From: an uncultured Clostridium sp.
Lineage (GTDB): Bacteria; Bacillota; Clostridia; Lachnospirales; Lachnospiraceae
Length of the DNA stretch: 7,250 nucleotides
Assembly: GCA_958349075.1 (NCBI GenBank)
Contig: CATWBR010000226.1
Location: forward strand, 1 to 7,250
Reading direction: 5' to 3'
Both the position numbers and the translations under genes were made by a program. The notes under the pieces are model-generated. The model ran no database searches. It had not been told where the DNA came from and saw only the letters and a program-made list of their open reading frames with translations. This document shows positions 4,424 through 7,250 of this stretch, one piece after another; position 1 is the stretch's first letter; every line of letters starts with the position of its first letter.

Positions 4424-7250
4424 TTAGTCTCCGTTGATCCTCTCGTTGGATGCGTCTAACGCTCCCGAGGTCATAATATCATCAAGTGTCGTATTCTTAT
4501 AATAGTAACGGTATACATGTTTTGCCGCCATGGCAGCGTTGGACGACGAATAGCCGTTTGGAATGTTGACGGTCACGGCGATTTCCGGATTCTCATAAGG
4601 AGCAAAGGAAACGAAGAATGCATGGTTTCCCCTCTTCTCGGTCTCCTGGGCCGTACCTGTCTTTCCTGCTATATGGACATCCAGGTTGCTAAAAATGCGT
4701 TTGGTACTGCTGTTTGCGATAACCTGTCTCATACCCTGCTGCACAGCGTCCCATGTGGAAGGGGCGAATTCGAGCTGGGCATGAACCGCCGGAGTGTAAT
4801 CCTTCACCAGATTGCCCTGGGAGTCGGTCTCCTTGTCGATCAGGCTTAAATCAAAGACAGTTCCCCGGTTGGCCAGTGCCGTGACATAGCGTGCCAACTG
4901 GACATTTGTATAGTTGTGCGTACCCTGTCCCATAGCGGAACGCTCCGGGTCGGTGTTGCTGATCTCAGGTTTCGCCTCGAAAATTTCGATTCCCGAAGGC
5001 TGATCCAGGCCAAACATCGTGGCATACTTCCTGATGACCTCAAGGCCTTTTTCGGCATTATAATTCCCTTCTTCATCGAGGGAAAGCCGGTGGGCCAAAT
5101 CTGAGAAAAAGTAGTTACAGGAATTCTCGATACCGCCGATAATATTTAACGGGCCATGGAATCCCGGATATTTCCAGCACTTGATTGGATTGCTCACCTC
5201 TTCGTAGATACCGGTACAGTTGATGGTCTCATCGATCCGGATGGCCCCCTCTTCCAGGCCTGCGATGGCCGTGATCGGTTTAAAGGTGGATCCGGGCGCC
5301 TTCAGCGTCTGGGTTGCGTTGTTTCGAAGCGGCAGGGACTGATCCGAATTGAGCTGTGCAAAATATTCCGGATCGGAAATCCGGTTGCTGTCGTAGCTGG
5401 GATACGTAACGAGTGCCATAACCTCTCCCGTGCGGACATTGGTGACAACACAACTGGCCGTGCAGGGGTCGAGGGCCAACTGGGCCGGTGTAATCTCGAT
5501 ATTGCGTATCTTGTTCATCAGAAATTCAAAGGCATATTCTTCCCCGCTGGAACGGAGGCGGTTTACCTCCTCCTCGTCATAGGCCAGTACATTCTGGGAA
5601 TAGAGGGCAAGGCAGAGTTCCTTTCCCGTTACCACATTGTTGTTGATCAGGTAACGGTAAATCTTTTTCGTAAATTCGCGATCTTCCTCCAGATTCTGGA
5701 ACACATAGTCCACCAGGGCGGAAAAAACATCGTCGGCGTTGGAATACTTGCTGGTGATATTAAGCTTTGTCGTATCAATCCAGTTGCTGGCAATACCGTA
5801 ATAAAGGTAATCCCGCAAACTGATGGCATTGTTCTTCCACGCCTGGTACTCCGCACTCGTCGTGTCGATGGAATCCCTGAGGACAACACCCGCCTCGTCA
5901 CTGGCGAGATAGGTGTAAATATAAATCATGTACGCCTGCATCTCCTCCGATAAATCCCGCATCATTGCGGCATTCCCGGACATGAGCTCATTCTTGATAT
6001 CATTCTCTACCCTTGCCCTGGCGTTCAGATATTTGACATTGATTTGGCGCTCCACATCGGAGGCTTCTTCGGATGCAAACTGATCTAAGGACAGGACATT
6101 GTTGTTGATAAGCTGAAAATAGGCGTCTTTTATCGGCAGTCTGATATTGGAGGAGTCGGTATAGACAATCTCGCTCGCTTCCTGATTGACAATCGTTTTC
6201 AGAAGCACACCGGCAAGCTGCCGCTCCAGTATGTTGTAGATTGCCTTCTGTAAATCGAGATCCAGCGTCAGCCAGATATCATTGCCTGCCACGGGCTGAA
6301 CTTCATCCGTGATATTCAGTATTCTTCCCACGTTGTCCACGTAGGCGGTCTGGGAACCTTTCTTCCCCTTGAGCTCAAGCTCCATTGAAGATTCGATACC
6401 GGTTCTTCCGACGACGTCGTTGAGTTCATAATCGTCGTTGACCTGTTTCAGTTCTTCCAGACGTTCCGTTGTAACTTTTCCGGTATAACCTACAATCGGA
6501 GCAAAGTAAAGGCTCTCATTATAGACTCGTATCGTGGATTCATCGATGTCGACGCCCGGCAGGATAGCCGAGTGCTCCAATATGTCGGCCACCGTCTCGT
6601 CGCTGATGTTGGAAGCGATGGTGGTCGTCTCGTACTTCTGGAAAGCAGTAAAACGCATGGTGTAACGGATGTTAATTATCTGAAGGGCTATGTCGTCCGG
6701 GACCTCCACGGCCTTACCGTCCCTGTCCTTCGTGTCCTCCAGCTTATACTGCTTCTTTAATTTATCAAAGAGTTCTCCGGCCGTGACGTCTGCGGGTGCA
6801 TCGCCATCCTTATCCGTCAGTTCATCCACGCTTTTAAGACCGTATAGATCTCTTAAAAACCGCTTTCTGGCTGCCTCTGTCTTTGTGGAATAGGCCACTT
6901 CTCCATCGTGGTCTATCATAAGTTCAAGGCTTCCCTGGGCGGTTTCACCGTGTTTGTTCAGAATCGTCACCAGTTCGTAAAGCATGCTGTTCCAGTCCGA
7001 ATCGTACTGGCTTGCTTTCCTGAAGGCTCCGATATCCTGTATGGTAACGGAATAGGCCAGCTCGTTATAAGCCAGGACGTTTCCGTTTCTGTCGTAAATA
7101 TTGCCCCTTGTACTTGCTGTCTTTATTACTTTTTCTGCCAGGGCTATATAGGCATCCTGATACTCTTCTCCCTCGACAATCTGCAGCTTGAACAGCCTGC
7201 CGATCAGTACGCAGAACATGATTAAAAAGACTGCGGACAGGGCGAAGAGA
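4424..7250 (-). CDS. mrdA: Penicillin-binding protein 2 (MrdA), class B transpeptidase with large insertion (5' end off the window)
   Basis: This membrane-anchored transpeptidase cross-links peptidoglycan during elongation, with RodA as its likely glycosyltransferase partner. At least 941 residues are visible; the start is beyond the right edge and the frame is open to base 7250. Residues are numbered here from the internal Met at 7219. The N-terminal membrane helix runs LFALSAVFLIMFCVLIG. The pedestal domain begins at TASTRGNIYDRNG (34-46), with GRTGIESSMELELKG (271-285) and LTLDLDLQKAI (317-327). The catalytic motifs are S644-T-F-K647 in APGSTFKP, S700-C-N702, and K853-T-G855 in AGKTGTAQ. 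Typical PBP2 proteins have about 600-700 residues; the excess is mainly a mostly helical insertion at about 338-582. C668, C681, H688 and C701 match the spacing of the zinc site known in other PBP2 enzymes. A sporulation PBP (SpoVD) is a less likely alternative given the neighbours. Confidence 0.96.
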   Translation of the reverse strand, partial: LFALSAVFLIMFCVLIGRLFKLQIVEGEEYQDAYIALAEKVIKTASTRGNIYDRNGNVLAYNELAYSVTIQDIGAFRKASQYDSDWNSMLYELVTILNKHGETAQGSLELMIDHDGEVAYSTKTEAARKRFLRDLYGLKSVDELTDKDGDAPADVTAGELFDKLKKQYKLEDTKDRDGKAVEVPDDIALQIINIRYTMRFTAFQKYETTTIASNISDETVADILEHSAILPGVDIDESTIRVYNESLYFAPIVGYTGKVTTERLEELKQVNDDYELNDVVGRTGIESSMELELKGKKGSQTAYVDNVGRILNITDEVQPVAGNDIWLTLDLDLQKAIYNILERQLAGVLLKTIVNQEASEIVYTDSSNIRLPIKDAYFQLINNNVLSLDQFASEEASDVERQINVKYLNARARVENDIKNELMSGNAAMMRDLSEEMQAYMIYIYTYLASDEAGVVLRDSIDTTSAEYQAWKNNAISLRDYLYYGIASNWIDTTKLNITSKYSNADDVFSALVDYVFQNLEEDREFTKKIYRYLINNNVVTGKELCLALYSQNVLAYDEEEVNRLRSSGEEYAFEFLMNKIRNIEITPAQLALDPCTASCVVTNVRTGEVMALVTYPSYDSNRISDPEYFAQLNSDQSLPLRNNATQTLKAPGSTFKPITAIAGLEEGAIRIDETINCTGIYEEVSNPIKCWKYPGFHGPLNIIGGIENSCNYFFSDLAHRLSLDEEGNYNAEKGLEVIRKYATMFGLDQPSGIEIFEAKPEISNTDPERSAMGQGTHNYTNVQLARYVTALANRGTVFDLSLIDKETDSQGNLVKDYTPAVHAQLEFAPSTWDAVQQGMRQVIANSSTKRIFSNLDVHIAGKTGTAQETEKRGNHAFFVSFAPYENPEIAVTVNIPNGYSSSNAAMAAKHVYRYYYKNTTLDDIMTSGALDASNERINGD

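Noticed and set aside
6370..6381. 12-bp palindrome CTTGAGCTCAAG and other short palindromes (3137-3146, 3811-3820, 6411-6420)
   Set aside because: They are scattered, unrelated in sequence, inside coding regions and without spacing or repetition that would suggest operators.
1..7250. Mobile elements, CRISPR arrays, tRNA/rRNA genes, riboswitches, defence or other novel multi-gene system
   Set aside because: The whole window is accounted for by seven known-family genes in one direction with short gaps; no transposase, direct-repeat array, attachment site or structured leader was seen.

Overview
This window is a tightly packed, entirely minus-strand cell-shape and cell-division operon from a Gram-positive anaerobe of the class Clostridia, most likely family Lachnospiraceae. 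That placement is an inference. It rests on three points: a complete MinCDE system, including MinE, in a low-to-mid-GC Firmicute with strong AGGAGG-type ribosome binding sites; the gene order PBP2-minC-minD-minE-rodA-mgsA; and a very long PBP2 carrying a large insertion of a kind I recall from Lachnospiraceae.

In transcription order (high to low coordinates) the genes are: a class B penicillin-binding protein of the PBP2/MrdA type (4424-7250, start beyond the right edge); minC (3747-4409); minD (2890-3681); minE (2590-2877); rodA (1469-2593, start overlapping the minE stop as ATGA); mgsA, methylglyoxal synthase (948-1343); and a lipoprotein D-alanyl-D-alanine carboxypeptidase (1-937, 3' end beyond the left edge). 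Gaps are -4, 10, 12, 14, 65 and 125 bp. I see no convincing promoter or terminator, so the window looks like the inside of one transcript. Its promoter would lie to the right, where mreBCD genes are often found in related genomes.

PBP2 and RodA form the elongation pair: the SEDS glycosyltransferase polymerises glycan and PBP2 cross-links it. MinC, MinD and MinE keep the Z ring away from the poles. The carboxypeptidase trims stem pentapeptides outside the membrane. MgsA is the metabolic outlier; it converts dihydroxyacetone phosphate to methylglyoxal.

There is no mobile element, CRISPR array, tRNA or rRNA, and no non-coding stretch over 125 bp. By gene content this is an ordinary conserved locus, not a new system. 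The least expected signal is at nucleotide level. Inside rodA there is a perfect inverted repeat with 19-bp arms and a 4-nt loop (2206-2247), and a second, imperfect 43-nt palindrome (1824-1866) further downstream. At protein level the points worth checking are a predicted Cys3His metal site and a roughly 245-residue insertion in PBP2, a degenerate RSGQ (MinD-binding) motif in MinC, and an Asp-to-Glu change near the MgsA active site.
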